NCBI GenBank assembly: GCA_016110215.1 | Contig: JADWQD010000020.1 | Coordinates: forward strand, 186,001 to 250,000 | Reading direction: 5' to 3' | DNA: 64,000 bases | DNA from: Capronia americana | Taxonomy: Eukaryota > Ascomycota > Eurotiomycetes > Chaetothyriales > Herpotrichiellaceae | Shown: positions 42,099 through 53,545 of the stretch, piece after piece | How positions within the stretch are numbered: position 1 is the stretch's first letter | Layout: the number at the start of each line of letters is the position of its first letter | Position numbers and translations under genes: made by a program | The notes under the pieces: generated by a model | Database searches by the model: none | What the model was told of the DNA's origin: nothing | What the model saw: the letters and a program-made list of their open reading frames with translations, nothing else

Positions 42099-43690
42099 TC
42101 AATCTTTCCAATCCCACACCTGTTTCAAGAATGCCCCCATGTTGACCTTCTTGGCTTTCATCTCCACCATCCAGGGGTGTTCGAGCATTCTCCAAGGGGT
42201 TGCTCTTCTGGGAGGTTCTTTCTCTAAACAACACTCAATAAAGTACTTGAACATGTCACTCCATTTGATGCCGTTGTCCGGTTCATCTTTCAGTTTCGGG
42301 ATGGGCTGTGCAACGATATACGTGAGCAAGTCGATCAGACCAGCTCGAGGCTGCATTTCCGTTCCGTCGGCGGGGAAGGGGAAGCGATGTTGTGCGACTT
42401 CAAGTAGTGTCACACCAAGGGACCAGACGTCCGAGGTGATTGTGTAGGATTGGCCCTGTATCCGCTCTGGCGCCATATAGTAGGATGTGCCGATGAAGGT
42501 GTTGGCATCGCCTTTGGTGCCAAATTCGCCAGATACTCCAAAGTCGCAGAGTTTGACTTGGCCATTGCGGCAGAGGAGGATGTTCGAGGGTTTGATGTCT
42601 TGAAACGGGGTCAGTATATCGGGAGCCCCTCTGAGGGTCATATGGCTCACCTCGGTGTATAATCTTGCGGCTATTCAGGTACGTCAAGCCATGCAACACA
42701 CCCTCCGCAATCTTGCCCAACACTTTCTCTCCTGTTCTGCCGCCTAGCTTCTTAACCTCTCGGTAGACGCTGTCGAGACTGCCACCTTCACAGAACTCCA
42801 TTGCTATTGATATAGTGCTGGAGGATTTGTCCATAAACGCGCCATAGTACTGGCAGATATATTCCGATGTGCAGTTCTTGTTGAATTTCAACTCACGGAG
42901 GATCTGTTTCTTGACGTCGGGGTCAGGGCTGGTTGTGATGATCTGTAGACAGCACGGTTAGCGCAAAGCTCACGTTGTGGAGGCAAAACACCCATACCTT
43001 GAGAGCGAATATCGTCTTTCCGCCTTCCAACATACATCTCGTGACTGCACCTCCAGCTCCTTCCCCTAGAGAGCCCAGTTCAATGATCTTCTTCTGCTCG
43101 CTTGCTGCCCCCCAGCCCTCGTCATCCAAGTCTTCTACATCCAGCGGCCTGCCCTTCTCGATGGCGAGTTTCTCGAAGTCGATGGACAGGCCGCCCATAC
43201 TCGATTCCCTCTCCATCGATGTGCCGCCGATGCTAGCCTCTGAATAGATCGAACTTATCGCTGATGAGGGGTCTGGTGTGCCTGTTTGTCTACCGTGCAT
43301 GGCGAAGGATAGAGCTGAGTAGGTCGAGGAAGAGGCAGACCCAGGTACACTTGCGGCATGGAAGCTATCCCCCCTGGGTCTGCTGATGGCCTCATTTCCT
43401 GTCACTGCAGATATGTTCAAAGGCTGTATTTGGGGTCGTAGACTTGTGCCTCCTTCTTGTAAAGAACCTTGACTTCCCATAGGCGTTGCTAGAGATAGTT
43501 TTGGAGGACCTTTCTGCGCAGAAGCTGCAAGGCTGAATCGAGGAATTTCGGGCACTGGTTCTGCTTCGCCGCCAGCTGGTCTTTGGCTCGGTGAGGGAGG
43601 AATACCCAGCGTGAGGCGTGGAGTGCGGCTACCGCTTTGACTACGTCCGCCAGGCACAGGCGGCCGGAGAAGTGGTACCGGGGAAGACAT
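42099..43690 (-). CDS. mkk2: MAP kinase kinase of the cell wall integrity pathway (Mkk1/Mkk2 type)
   Basis: There are three exons: 43690..42998, 42942..42651 and 42598..42099, giving 494 residues. The N-terminal ~200 residues are Ser/Pro-rich and begin M-S-S-P-V-P-L-L-R-P-P-V-P-G, a start I associate with filamentous-fungal Mkk2. The kinase domain has a Gly loop G-E-G-A-G-G-A-V and the ATP-anchoring Lys at residue 231, the last codon of exon 1. The catalytic H-R-D-I-K-P-S-N is split by intron 2, and D-F-G-V-S-G-E-F begins the activation loop. G-T-S-Y-Y-M-A-P-E-R-I and the C-terminal Q-V-W-D-W-K-D complete it. It phosphorylates the Slt2/MpkA MAP kinase downstream of a Bck1-type MAPKKK. The activation loop carries Thr/Ser sites for MAPKKK input. 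I am confident of MAPKK and fairly confident of the CWI branch. Confidence 0.93.
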
Positions 43691-45506
43691 GATCGTGTAG
43701 ACTATGGTAGGATTTGTGTGTTGGGATGTTCGTAGACTACACGACCGACGGAAGACGGCGAAACGGTCGTGGTATATGTAAATGGTAACGCCTGGCGTTT
43801 GGGGTCAGAATCGAGACCGCCCCGGTTCGAGTAGAAGGAGGGGTATCGTGGTCTCGTGGCGGCGTCCTGCAGCGGACGGTGGAGGCAAACTGTTCGTTCT
43901 TTTGCCTGTTGCACGAGAGTGCAGTCGAGCTTGAGATGCGGCCGCAGGTAGCAACTTCGCCTTGCTGACCAAATATCCGACTCTTGGTTGGTGCACTGGG
44001 CGAATGTAATGCCGTGTCTGAGGGATCTGCTCTTGCGCCGTATACAGAGTACAAAGTGAAAGAACCTGTGGGATATGTGAAAAAGATGGGTTTTGGCTCT
44101 GAGCCGTTGACCAAAAGCAGACGCTCGAGGCCACGAGGTTGATTGGGGTCGACGTCGGGCGTGGTTTGCCGCGTGAGGGCCAATTCAACCCGCTTAGGCG
44201 ATGGTGGACTGTTGATCTGCAACGGGCGGCTACCTGAAACGCCACACGACAACACACAAGAGGCCGGCGAGGCACGGCTCGGACAGGGCCAGTCTGTCAA
44301 GTCAATTGATGTCGCTTGCCGCAGGAGATTTAGGTGACCATCACAATACGTTCACGGAGAAGAAGATGACGACGAGCGACAGATGGCTGAAAGTATGTCT
44401 GGAGTAGCGATGAACGTAACATGCAGTATGATTTTCAGCTCGTCCCATTCGGGCCGTGTAACTGAATTCATCTGACAACCTGCAGCTTGAGCACGGTCTG
44501 GTCCTCTCGCTTGACCCTCTCTCGTGTCTGTCTCGTTGTAGGGCAAGGCAAATTACACCAAATGTCGCGACTGGATTGGTCCTCGGCCCTCTCCACCGTG
44601 GGAGACGCAGGAGATCAGTAAGGCCTGAGGCAAAAATGCAGTAGCTGCAGCTCTCGGGCATCAGCAGGAACCTACGGAGAGCCTATGACGAGCAGAGCTG
44701 TGTTGGCAGTTGATTCACATACCGCCCCTCGGATGCTGACTTGGCTCGCCCCGGCCTGTCAGAGGCTGCCAACATGCGGTGACAAACTACAAATCACTTG
44801 GGTGCACCTTGTACACTTGCCAGGTGCAGGGTCGGAGCTCTAACGATGTGAAAATCCTAAACAAGCGAAGCGTGCACGGCCATTCTTCATTTTCATTTGA
44901 CATTTGGCTAGGAGAGGTCCGTCCTTCCTCTGGCTTGATACTCTGTCAGGTGCTCGACACGCCCCCTGCTCCTGCGCGTTGCCGGGCGCTGATCTCGGGT
45001 CATGCACTACATATAAGCACGGCCAACCCACCAAACAAGAGCATGTCCCCCGCCGCTATCTTCCGTCCGATGCATCTTCGTCTTTCGCTTCGGAGACCAC
45101 GCTTGAAGAGTGCGAACTAAGGATGAAGACCGGAACGGGAGCCGAGAGAGAGGAAGGGTGAGTCCGTCTGATGAGATTTTGAGTCGGAAGGAGGTGTGTT
45201 ATGGTGGTCGTCGAATGCATTAGAAAGGATTGGGCGATCGAGGTCGTCGTGTACAAGCTCGAGATCAGGTCATCATGATTCGTGAAAAAAATGCTCGCGC
45301 TCCAGGCGAGAGGTCAGGTATCATAGCTTCGTCAATGTTCGCTTTGCGCAACTCCATCTATCGGACGCCAAGAAAGAAGAAAACAATGCCATATGCTTTT
45401 CGCGGAACTGTCATTCGTCGAGGTTGGAGGCGGACAATGGTAGACGGAAGGTGTTAGGGAGCGTGTCGAAGAGTAGTCGAAGGAGAGCGGATCGCTGGCT
45501 GACACG
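43691..45506. promoter_or_regulatory. intergenic, upstream of the MAPKK gene
   Basis: 1.8 kb between two minus-strand genes. A 187-codon minus frame at 43737-44300 sits just before the MAPKK start and is Arg/Pro/Ser-rich. I read it as leader or promoter sequence, not a gene. No repeats. Confidence 0.4.
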
Positions 45507-46654
45507 TTACTCGGAGGAGACCTGCTGTCGCCGTCCTTTCTCGGCCTCAAGATTCTCGTACAGAAGATACAAGGCTCGTTCGTTGGCGCTGGCGCTTCCC
45601 ATGATGGTGAACATTCTCTCCCCGGTGTCGTCGTGAGGAGCTTTGGCGATTGAGATGCGAGCGCCGGAGCTCTTGCGGATCTCGCTAATCTTGGAACCCC
45701 CTCTCCCAATGATGCAGCCGACCATATCGGCGGGAATACTGATGTTCTGGGTCTGGACTTCTTCGCCGTCCTCAGTAACCACAGGAATACCACCGGCACG
45801 TGGCATGTCGTTGTTGCGGTTGTAGGTGCGTGTTTCACTAAAATCAGCACCGTTGCCAGTACGGTTGTAGGATCGGCCACTGCCACCATAGTTGCCAGCT
45901 GGGATTCCAGCAGTGGCGACTGCCGGAGGGAGGGGACCAGAGCCGACCTGAACGCGGACAGCCGGATTGTAGAGAACGCTGCCAGTGCCACGCTGCCAGT
46001 CGTCGACCAAGCATTTTCCGATTTCCCACACAGCTTTGTCAATACCCTCGGGGGTACCTTGAACTTCGACAATGCGCTCGGTGGATTGTGGGAGCATCTC
46101 CTTCTGGGCAACCATGCGAACTCCAGACACGTCCTGAATTTGCTTGATCTTTAGTCCTTGGCGGCCGATGATAGTGCCCATTTGGTTGTGGGAGATCAAA
46201 AGACGGATGGCTACACAGAATTAGTAAGATTCGAGATCGATTTCCGACTTTGCTTACGATGGGTGCCGTTGTTCTGAATCACACCGCCCATGCCCATCTG
46301 AGGTGCACCTTCGAGCAGACCCTTGGCCACGAGCGAATATGCCTTTGCGATGCCGGATAGAGGACCAGTAACGGTCAAGACACGATCGTGGACACCCTGG
46401 ACAACCTTGCTCACTCCTGCCTTGACTCCTGTCTCTTCGCGAAGATCGGCGACATTCTTCCCGGCTTTGCCGATAATGACACCAGCTTCCTTGGTTGAGA
46501 CGATAGCACGGAGAGTCAATATGGATTGCGCATATTCCTCTTCGGTCTTTGGGCCGTCATTCTGAGGATCACCGACATTGAGCTGATTCAAGGGCTCGCT
46601 AAGACCCTGGTCGTCCATGTGGTTTGCAGCAGACGGAGACTCTGTGGATGCCAT
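45507..46654 (-). CDS. RNA-binding protein with three KH domains (Rnc1/PCBP-like)
   Basis: There are two exons, 46654..46258 and 46210..45507, with a 47-nt phase-1 intron, giving 366 residues. Three KH domains are visible by their GxxG loops: KH1 (~46-112) with I-I-G-K-A-G-K-N, KH2 (~132-200) with I-I-G-R-Q-G-L-K, and KH3 (~283-350) with I-I-G-R-G-G-S-K. A Gly/Asn-rich, RNA-binding-like linker (A-G-N-Y-G-G-S-G-R-S-Y-N-R) lies between KH2 and KH3. The layout matches poly(C)-binding proteins, yeast Pbp2/Hek2 and fission yeast Rnc1. Rnc1 stabilises the mRNA of a MAPK phosphatase in the cell-integrity pathway. It probably binds mRNA in the cytoplasm. The next gene downstream is the cell-wall MAPKK on the same strand. 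Confidence 0.93.
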
Positions 46655-47621
46655 TATGAGAAACGCGGGAATGTGGTCGATTCAATGGCGGGCGTGGGGC
46701 AAGGGGTGACCGGCGCGGATGTGAGAGCAAGGTCAATCCGAGCAGATGAGGCGTCAGTCCGATCTGACTGCGGAGTGAGGGGGGATGCGGCAGATGGGAA
46801 AGATGCAGGAAATATGGAAGAGGAGGGGGATGCGATCGGTGCGAGTATGGAGGGGATGAGATGAGGGTCGAGGGGAGGACGAGGGGTGAGGTGTAAAGTG
46901 TGAGGAACAGGGTGGTTTGAATGTTGTTGAGGTGCAGCAGTTTGAGAAACAAACGAAATTGAAAATGCGTTTGAATCACGGGCACAGCATAAAAACTCTC
47001 CGGCAGCGAACGTGGCTGGCAGGGCATGCGCGGTCACAGTGAGTGAGAGTGGGGGGCAATCACAGGCCACCAGCCATAGCAAAAAGCTCCAGCTCTTCGG
47101 CTTCAAGCATGCCCAATTCCCACTGGCTGATGCTCACTTAGAGCTTCATAGCTTTTGCTCCTCCCGCTCTGATCCATCTTTCATCACATATGTACTCCGT
47201 AGCTCGAGCAACCCGCGCATCGCCGATGAGGTCGGCTTACTTTAACTTTTTCTTCGCATTCGCACCCAAATGCAGTGAGCACAGCATGGACGCACCGCCC
47301 TGCCTTTTTGCTCACTGTGTCCGATCTCCTTGCCTTGACATATTTTGTTTTCAGCATTATCTCTGTTCTGAAGTGCCAATGTGCAATACAACAAGAACGT
47401 GCGGCTGGAACTAAACCGTTTTAAGCTATCGGATCGTATGCAGCCACGATGTCAATACCTGCTGCACCCGAAATTTTGTACCTGCTCAAGCATGGGGAAC
47501 CCGGAGACCCTCGAAAATTGAGATCTTGTCTGCAGAAAGCCACAGCTACATGCACATCACTGAGCAGATGGAAAGATCCCACAGACTTTGATGCCGAGCC
47601 CTGGTAAGCACCGCCGACCTC
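46655..47621. promoter_or_regulatory. intergenic, upstream of the KH-domain gene
   Basis: 967 bp between two minus-strand genes. The part just before the KH gene is purine/pyrimidine-skewed (long GA-rich stretch on the plus strand, 46670-46900), probably 5'UTR or promoter. No gene is seen. Confidence 0.4.
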
Positions 47622-48826
47622 TCATTTGTCTGCCTCGAAAACGACCTTTTGTACTCGCATATTGTTGAATTCATCGTACCATTTGACCGCTTCCGACAGA
47701 GGCTTGATGTTGTCAGTCATGAAGCCCAGCTGATCCTGTTTCTTCTCGAGCATATCCAATGCTTCTTCAAACAAACTTCGAACCGGACATCTGCCCATTT
47801 GGACCCTCAAATTTTTTCCATACGCCTGGTTCCCCGTCCAAGGAATCTCTCCATTGTGCACACCGATGCTTGAAACTGCGAAGGCCCGTTAGCCGGCATT
47901 GTTGTTGACACGGAAATAAATTGGACATCTTCAGCATAGCCTTTCGAGAGGGGGAAAACTCACTGTTGCCCCAAGGTCTCAAAAGCTCGAAGCCCATCCC
48001 GAGTGCGTCACTGTGACCAACAAGCTCAATACAAATGTCCGCACCTCTTCCGTCCGAGAGCTCCAGAACCCGCTTCTTGAGACCTTCCATGTCCTTTTGA
48101 TAGTTCCAAGGTTCCCCGCCGAGCTTTCTTGCTTGCTCCAAACGAGCTTCCACGCCATCAATAGCCAAAACGGCCTTGGGTTTGTAGTCCAGAGCACAAG
48201 TCAATGCACATAATCCGACAGGACCACAACCTATCAATAACACCACACTCTCTTCGATGACTTCTCTGTCCAAACCTCGGAACGCATTTGCAGCGGCGAA
48301 GTATCCCGTTGGGAAGATATCGGCCATGAGGACCAGCTTGACCTCCTCAATATTGGGTGGAGCTTTGACAACGGTGCTATCCGCGAGAGGAATCCGACAA
48401 TATTCCGCTTGGCCGCCATCGAGAATCACCGTTCCGAATAGTTGGCACTTTTCACATCGTGATGAGAATCCTCGTTTGCAATAGAAGCACTCCCCACAAC
48501 TAGTTGTGAAGGGTGTCACAATCTTGTCGCCTTTCTGTACGGATTTGACTTCTGACCCTGTCTCCACCACCTCGCCCATGAACTCATGACCGGCGATAAA
48601 ACCTGTTCCTGAAGGTTGATGACCACGGAAGACATGGAGTTCACTGCTCAACATTAGAGAAGAAGGGTCAGTCTCGGACGATTTCCTACCTTCCACATAG
48701 TGCCGTGTATTTGACTTTTACAATGATGTCTTTGGGATCTTGGATCTTGGGGATGGGTCTGTCTTCGACCGCAACTTGTAGCTTCCCTTTGAAGACCACC
48801 GCCTTCATTGTATCGGTCGAACCCAT
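47622..48826 (-). CDS. zinc-dependent alcohol dehydrogenase (MDR family)
   Basis: There are three exons: 48826..48690, 48643..47964 and 47875..47622, giving 356 residues. Catalytic-zinc ligands are Cys44 (A-L-C-G-S-E-L-H) and the His of A-G-H-E-F-M-G. The structural-zinc lobe C-G-E-C-F-Y-C-K-R-G-F-S-S-R-C is complete. The NAD-binding motif is present as G-C-G-P-V-G-L. The C-terminal exon is confirmed by the S-S-I-G-V-H-N-G-E-I-P and N-L-R-V-Q-M-G-R-C-P-V-R motifs, which are usual in this subgroup. The protein resembles fungal ADHs related to glutathione-independent formaldehyde or threonine dehydrogenases. It oxidises an alcohol with NAD(P)+; the substrate is not readable. No targeting peptide. 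Confidence 0.92.
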
Positions 48827-49810
48827 GCTGCGATATGCTTTGGGTGCTTTGTTTTTTCTGCGTTTCTACCTATCTGTGGTGTGGCAAGTCGCGAAGAGGG
48901 TGTCTGCGCAGAGGAGCTGGTGCTACTTATGGCGTGGAAAGCTCCCGCAAGCAGGAGGCCCGCAGCTTTTTATCTCCTGCGGCCGCAGCCTCGGAATAAG
49001 GTTGATTGCCATATGTCATTGTTTACTTTCTGGATGCATCCTCCAGCCTCGGTGGTGCGCGGGACATTGCGGGGGGGGGGCATCCTAAGTGGGCTGATGT
49101 TAGTAGCGCGATGTGAGCATCAGTCCCAGAGTTCAGACGGACTTGAGTTTGCTCCACGAAGGGGTCATGAAAAGCCCGAAAATCGGACGGAAGCCTTCGA
49201 AATATTGCTGACAAAGTTTGCCATAGTGAACGGCTTAGAATGAACGGAAGTCGGATCGAAGCACTATTGGAAAATACCCAATAGAAAGGCGAAGAACAGC
49301 TTCCTCATATGCACGTCGTAAGGAGATCTTCGAGTCCCAAATCTGCCCCTCTGTTGCACGGGATTCAAATGCCACGGAGAGAATGCCATTTTGCTTCCGG
49401 CGGCAGATGCTTAGCAGCTCGAGCCGGGGAGTTCAATCGGTAATACATACAGATGAAGAGAGCCGGCGGAAGAAGCCCGAGCATACTCCGTACCGGCATC
49501 TCTTGAGTGGCTATCGCTCCTCTTGAGCTTGAGCCTCCCCCACATTGTTGATAGGGTTCATGTACCGAGTCTAGACGCCCGCTCGAATGCTGCAAATGAT
49601 CCCAATTTCAAGCCGCTTAAGCCATTGACATGACTCGCAAGAAAGTTTGAAACCACCCAGGCCACCCAAAGATAGAAGATTTTCCGATTGGCTTGGTAAT
49701 TCCCCAATAGGCTCGGCCATATCTTGGTGTCACGTGGTGTATTCAAACTTATTGCATCCTACTGGTAAAGACGGAATCGTGCTGAAGGTCTTCCCACATT
49801 GATGCCCGGC
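48827..49810. promoter_or_regulatory. intergenic, between the ADH and the Yippee gene
   Basis: 984 bp between two minus-strand genes. It has a G9 run near 49070. Short frames only. Confidence 0.4.
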
Positions 49811-50232
49811 TCAAGTCACCACACAAAGCAATTCGCTCTCCAGGATATATTTCTGCTCTTTATATCTCTCACTTTGTTCGTAAGCCTTATCATATTTCCA
49901 GCCGACTGTCTCGTCGCACTGTTTGCATTTGATGTCTCTCACGATGTGCCGGCCGGTGGTCATATTTCGCTCCATCGCGTCACCCTGTTTGATATTCACT
50001 ACCGTGGAGAAGAGGAAGGCTTTGCCATGTTGGCCTCGGAAGTTACGGGAAATGATGTCGTCGAAGTCGGCAAGATGCGTTTTGCAGTTCTGGTGAAATC
50101 GGTTGGTTAGCAGGCTAACGGACTTGTGCATGAAGGGCTTTCAGCAGCAGTCGGAACGTCTATAGGCTGGCACTGTACCTTGCAGCCAAAGATTTTGGCT
50201 GAGTTTAGGTAGACGTTGTATGCTAGGCCCAT
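49811..50232 (-). CDS. Yippee-family zinc-binding protein
   Basis: There are two exons, 50232..50179 and 50089..49811, with an 89-nt phase-0 intron, giving 110 residues, the normal length. The intron falls inside the first zinc pair, so Cys17 is on exon 1 and Cys20 on exon 2. The second pair is Cys73 and Cys76 (I-K-C-K-Q-C). Between them are the family landmarks H-L-A-x-F-D-D-I-I-S-R-N-F-R-G-Q-H-G-K-A and L-F-S-T-V-V-N. After the second pair comes L/V-G-W-K-Y, then Y-K-E-Q-K-Y-I-L-E. Yippee proteins are small, highly conserved and bind one zinc. They are linked in yeast and animals to ubiquitin-ligase (GID/CTLH) complexes and growth control, but the fungal role is little known. The splice is strongly supported by recreating C-x2-C. 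Confidence 0.92.
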
Positions 50233-51968
50233 TCTGACGAGAGAGCCTCCCGACTAGAGATCCGACCAAGTTGATGCCAACGTACAGCGGCCCACGCCGC
50301 TGTTTAAAAACAAGCCGCAGTATCCTGTTTGCGGTGGACTGCAAAGTCGCCTGTTGTGAGGATAATTGTCCCGGCTACCACTCTTGATTCAAATTTGCTT
50401 GATCTCCTGTTGCAGACCAAACAATCTGCACGTAAATCGCTGCTCGAGGGGTCGCAGGAAGTCAAACGGAACGTCGTGGGACAGGCAGCAGGGCCGTGGT
50501 GGTGGCAGTGGGATTGAGGTTGGGTTGCTTGTGACAAGTGTCGGTTCGATGTTGGATCCGTCGTGTGACCAGAGTGGAACTTCCGGTTCAGATGACAGCC
50601 AGCTCCCACTAGAGACGCAGATTATGAGAAGGAGAAGGTGGAAGCACTAGAGAGTAACCGTGGAAGGAGGTATCGTTGAAGTCAGATTATTGCGAGAGTC
50701 ATCGTTGGGACTTGTTGTGCCGCCTGGACCGCAGCCTTGGACCATCAGTACCCCGACCCCACCATTTTGAACTGCATCGCGTCGCTCTCCATCGACCGAT
50801 ATTCAGCCGGTATCGATATCCGGAACTCCAAGCCTAGGAGAATTTGTAGGGGTATGCACTTGCTAAGATTTTAGAGTAGCGTTCACCCCCAGGACCGAAG
50901 TCTCAGAGAGAAGGGCTCCCTCTAGGAAGCGAACATAATGGCAGATCCTTCACCGCCTGAGATAATGATTGCTGCCTTCAATCGACGTGCATCCTCTTCT
51001 GCAGCTTGACCGACAGTCGATGTTTGTTTTAGAGGAAATGTCAGAGGCGGATGCTCGGAAGCCACATTGTTGTGGATTTCAGCGATCCAGACAAACGGAA
51101 TACCTCGAACGTCAGTTTGACAGAGGCACTGTCGATCAGCCTACGCGCCTCTCCGCCTCTGGGAAGGTGCCATTAAGGGGAATTCGATCTGTAAGAAAAC
51201 TCTGCCGGCGTTGTGCTATCGCCCTCAAATTGCTTCCATGCTTGGTCCTCGATCTCAACATGGGCCGGACCAAGTGTAAAGCGAACCTGGTCTGCACCGC
51301 CTTATCCTCGAAGACTCTAATCGACAAGGTTGCCTCGTTCTCGCGTCCGACTCGAATTCAGGACCCGCCGGACATGGAAACGGATTTGAGGTTGATGACG
51401 AGACTACGGTTATCAATGCTTCAGCCTATTTTCGTGACCATCGCCTTCTTGATCGCCCTGCTTACATCTTCTGCCATTCCGCAGCCCAGGACCTCAGCGA
51501 GCGAGAAATACACACCCGGTCAATTTTCAAAGCGGGAAAGGACACTGAACAGCGCGTGAAAACGGTGTCTGATGGAGGTGAAAGGGCGTTAAGAGAGCCG
51601 ACCTCTAGGGACCTAACCTTCGGATTTGCATGGACTGCAACACGATTACGCATGTTTCCGAAATAATTGACCGAGTTACTAGTGCAGTTCTGGCGATTCG
51701 AAAGAGGCTGAATTCGCCCGTGGCAGCTGGGAAACGTTCGACTGGCCAAAAGCCGCCATGAAGGAGGATCCGACCGTGTACTGTATAATGCGATCGATTC
51801 ATATACAGCCTGGGTTCGTGTCACACCTGGGCTCTAAGATACTCCTTCCATTGACTCCCCAGGGATAATGCTGGCAAATAGCGCATGGAACTGAACCCTG
51901 AAGCTGGGAAGTGCCGGACTACCCATAGAGCACTGAGAAGGCAGACTCTTCTGTAACGGCATTCCACC
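50233..51968. other. 1.7-kb region with no confirmed gene
   Basis: It includes the Yippee promoter and the 3' flank of the DFGDF-motif gene. A plus-strand frame at 50969-51559 (196 codons) is Arg/Leu/Ser-rich and looks like a shadow. A different plus frame (51280-51666) has better composition and is listed separately. Confidence 0.4.
51280..51666 (+). other. possible coding exon or gene remnant
   Basis: About 128 open codons in the frame of 51280, ending in TAA at 51664. The encoded sequence is balanced, with acidic, basic and aromatic residues well mixed, unlike the overlapping longer frame. It has no early Met, so it would have to be a 3' exon. Possible upstream exons (for example an ATG at 50938, and a frame around 51026-51170) are interrupted and I could not join them convincingly. 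I do not recognise a family. It could be a decayed gene. Confidence 0.25.
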
Positions 51969-53330
51969 TCAGCGTTGTCCTAGCATAGTCTTGTATGAAT
52001 ACCAGAAATCGCAGCAGTCCCTGTGGCCCCAATGCTCGACCCAGAATTCGCCAAAAAGGTCATCCACGTCGACATCAACGTCGCTCAATCTCTCGGTCCT
52101 TTTCAAGCCACATATCGCGCATTGCTTAGACGAGCCGGAGCTGTTAGTTTGTTTCGAAATCTTCAAAGGGCTCTGAGGAGAAAGCCTCATACGAACAGGC
52201 GGCAGACTGGCTTGTGAAATAATACTGTTAAACTCATGAATGTAGTTTGACCAGTCTTGAACCATGTCTTCCACTTCTCTTTCTTCTTTACTGGTTTCGC
52301 TCTTGTTCACCGACATCAACTTCATGCCACCACTTTTGCCAGCTTGTCCAATCCGCACACTTTGCGCCAGGATCGAGTCTCTTTTCCAGCGCAATGTCCT
52401 CCCAGCAATTATTCGACTTGCAGTCCGGAACACAAGAAGCACCTGTGAAGCCAATGCTGATTTTGTCGCAGTAGCATCCCCGTTGCTTCTGCGAATAGAC
52501 TGGAAGACTGTCGAAAGTAGCTGCAGAAGCGAGGAAGGCGGCGGTACATTGGTTGGTCTTTCGGGCACAGTTAAAGAACCAGTTTGCCGTGGAGTGTCTC
52601 GCAGGGCTTCTTCAGGTGAAGACGCAAGGGACTTCGGGGCACCGGAGTAATCGGCCACATCGGAGGGTGTTTCCTCGTCAAATGGCTCCCATTCCTCGTC
52701 CGCTACATCAGCAACTGGTTCTTCTCTCGTAGCCTGTGGTCTCCGGCTCGGCTCAATTTCCAGATTATGCATGCTCTGCGGTTCCAGTGGCTCTGTCTGT
52801 TCGAAATCGCCCCAGCCATCGTCATCTGTGGCATTTCCACCCTCATTATCGCGGCTTGCGGTTGCAGATTGACCGTCAGAGGCGGGCTGGGGCCAGATCG
52901 CCTTGTTAGCCGCACCAGCTGCAGGCCGAATCCCATCATCCATATCTAGAAGGTCGGGGACAAGAGGCGCGGTGGACTTTGCCTGTGACGTGTTAATCTC
53001 GAGATCAGCCGACTGAGATACGTCCCCGCTACTTTTGAGATCTGCCCCATCACTCGATGGCATCACTATGGTTTCGAAGTCGCCAAAGTCATCGTCGAGA
53101 GCGGCCTCTTCTGCATCGAAGAGGATATTTCCTCCATCAGTGCCTTGCTTCCATAATGGCGACGGCTCACTCGACTGCTGTGTCTGCTTTGTGGTACTCC
53201 TTTCAGGAGTCGATGGCTTGGAATGGACGATGTCTTTGGTAGGAACAGCCGGGTGCTGAGCGAGCGGTCCAGAGGGGTTCTCCGGCTTCACTCCCTCTGG
53301 CATAAACGCAGCGAACAGATCGGCGGACAT
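51969..53330 (-). CDS. DFGDF/WGDF-motif protein, likely clathrin-adaptor accessory factor
   Basis: A single exon of 453 residues; ATG at 53330. The N-terminal half is disordered and acidic and carries L-D-D-D-F-G-D-F-E (~75-83), D-D-G-W-G-D-F-E-Q (~170) and E-E-W-E-P-F-D-E-E. Motifs of the type (D/E)-x-(F/W)-G-x-(F/W) bind the ear domains of AP-1 gamma and GGA adaptors, as in aftiphilin-like proteins. The C-terminal half (~260-453) is helical. It ends with a small Cys/His cluster, C-A-I-C-G-L-K followed by F-W-V-E-H-W-G-H-R-D-C-C, which may bind zinc. I do not recognise a named family. It is divergent from a TBC1D5-like gene with only 215 bp between starts, which fits a trafficking role (inference). 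Confidence 0.8.
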   Translation of the reverse strand: MSADLFAAFMPEGVKPENPSGPLAQHPAVPTKDIVHSKPSTPERSTTKQTQQSSEPSPLWKQGTDGGNILFDAEEAALDDDFGDFETIVMPSSDGADLKSSGDVSQSADLEINTSQAKSTAPLVPDLLDMDDGIRPAAGAANKAIWPQPASDGQSATASRDNEGGNATDDDGWGDFEQTEPLEPQSMHNLEIEPSRRPQATREEPVADVADEEWEPFDEETPSDVADYSGAPKSLASSPEEALRDTPRQTGSLTVPERPTNVPPPSSLLQLLSTVFQSIRRSNGDATATKSALASQVLLVFRTASRIIAGRTLRWKRDSILAQSVRIGQAGKSGGMKLMSVNKSETSKEEREVEDMVQDWSNYIHEFNSIISQASLPPVRMRLSPQSPLKISKQTNSSGSSKQCAICGLKRTERLSDVDVDVDDLFGEFWVEHWGHRDCCDFWYSYKTMLGQR

Positions 53331-53545
53331 GATTCCCTAAATCGCATATTGGTCACCCTCTGACGGAGACGCGCACCGTCGCGGGATAATCGCTAGAGTA
53401 TTCGTAGATGTAGTTGTGGAATTAGGAGGTGACGTGGGGTTGGGCGGTGACAACCCTGATCGCCAAGCATCACAACATTCCATCACTTTCATCGTCAAGG
53501 TTCATTGACGACCCCGAGGTTCCACGTATCCGATGATGTTCAGCC
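53331..53545. promoter_or_regulatory. 215-bp shared divergent promoter
   Basis: It lies between the start codons of the DFGDF-motif gene (minus) and the TBC-domain gene (plus), so both promoters and leaders must fit here. No clear TATA box. Confidence 0.6.

Noticed and set aside
43737..44300. 187-codon minus frame just upstream of the MAPKK
   Set aside because: It ends before the MAPKK start, is Arg/Pro/Ser-rich and overlaps equally long frames in other phases. More likely leader or promoter.
50969..51559. 196-codon plus-strand frame with a hydrophobic stretch near its end
   Set aside because: The hydrophobic stretch looked like a signal peptide but sits mid-frame. The overall composition is shadow-like and another frame over the same DNA is better balanced.
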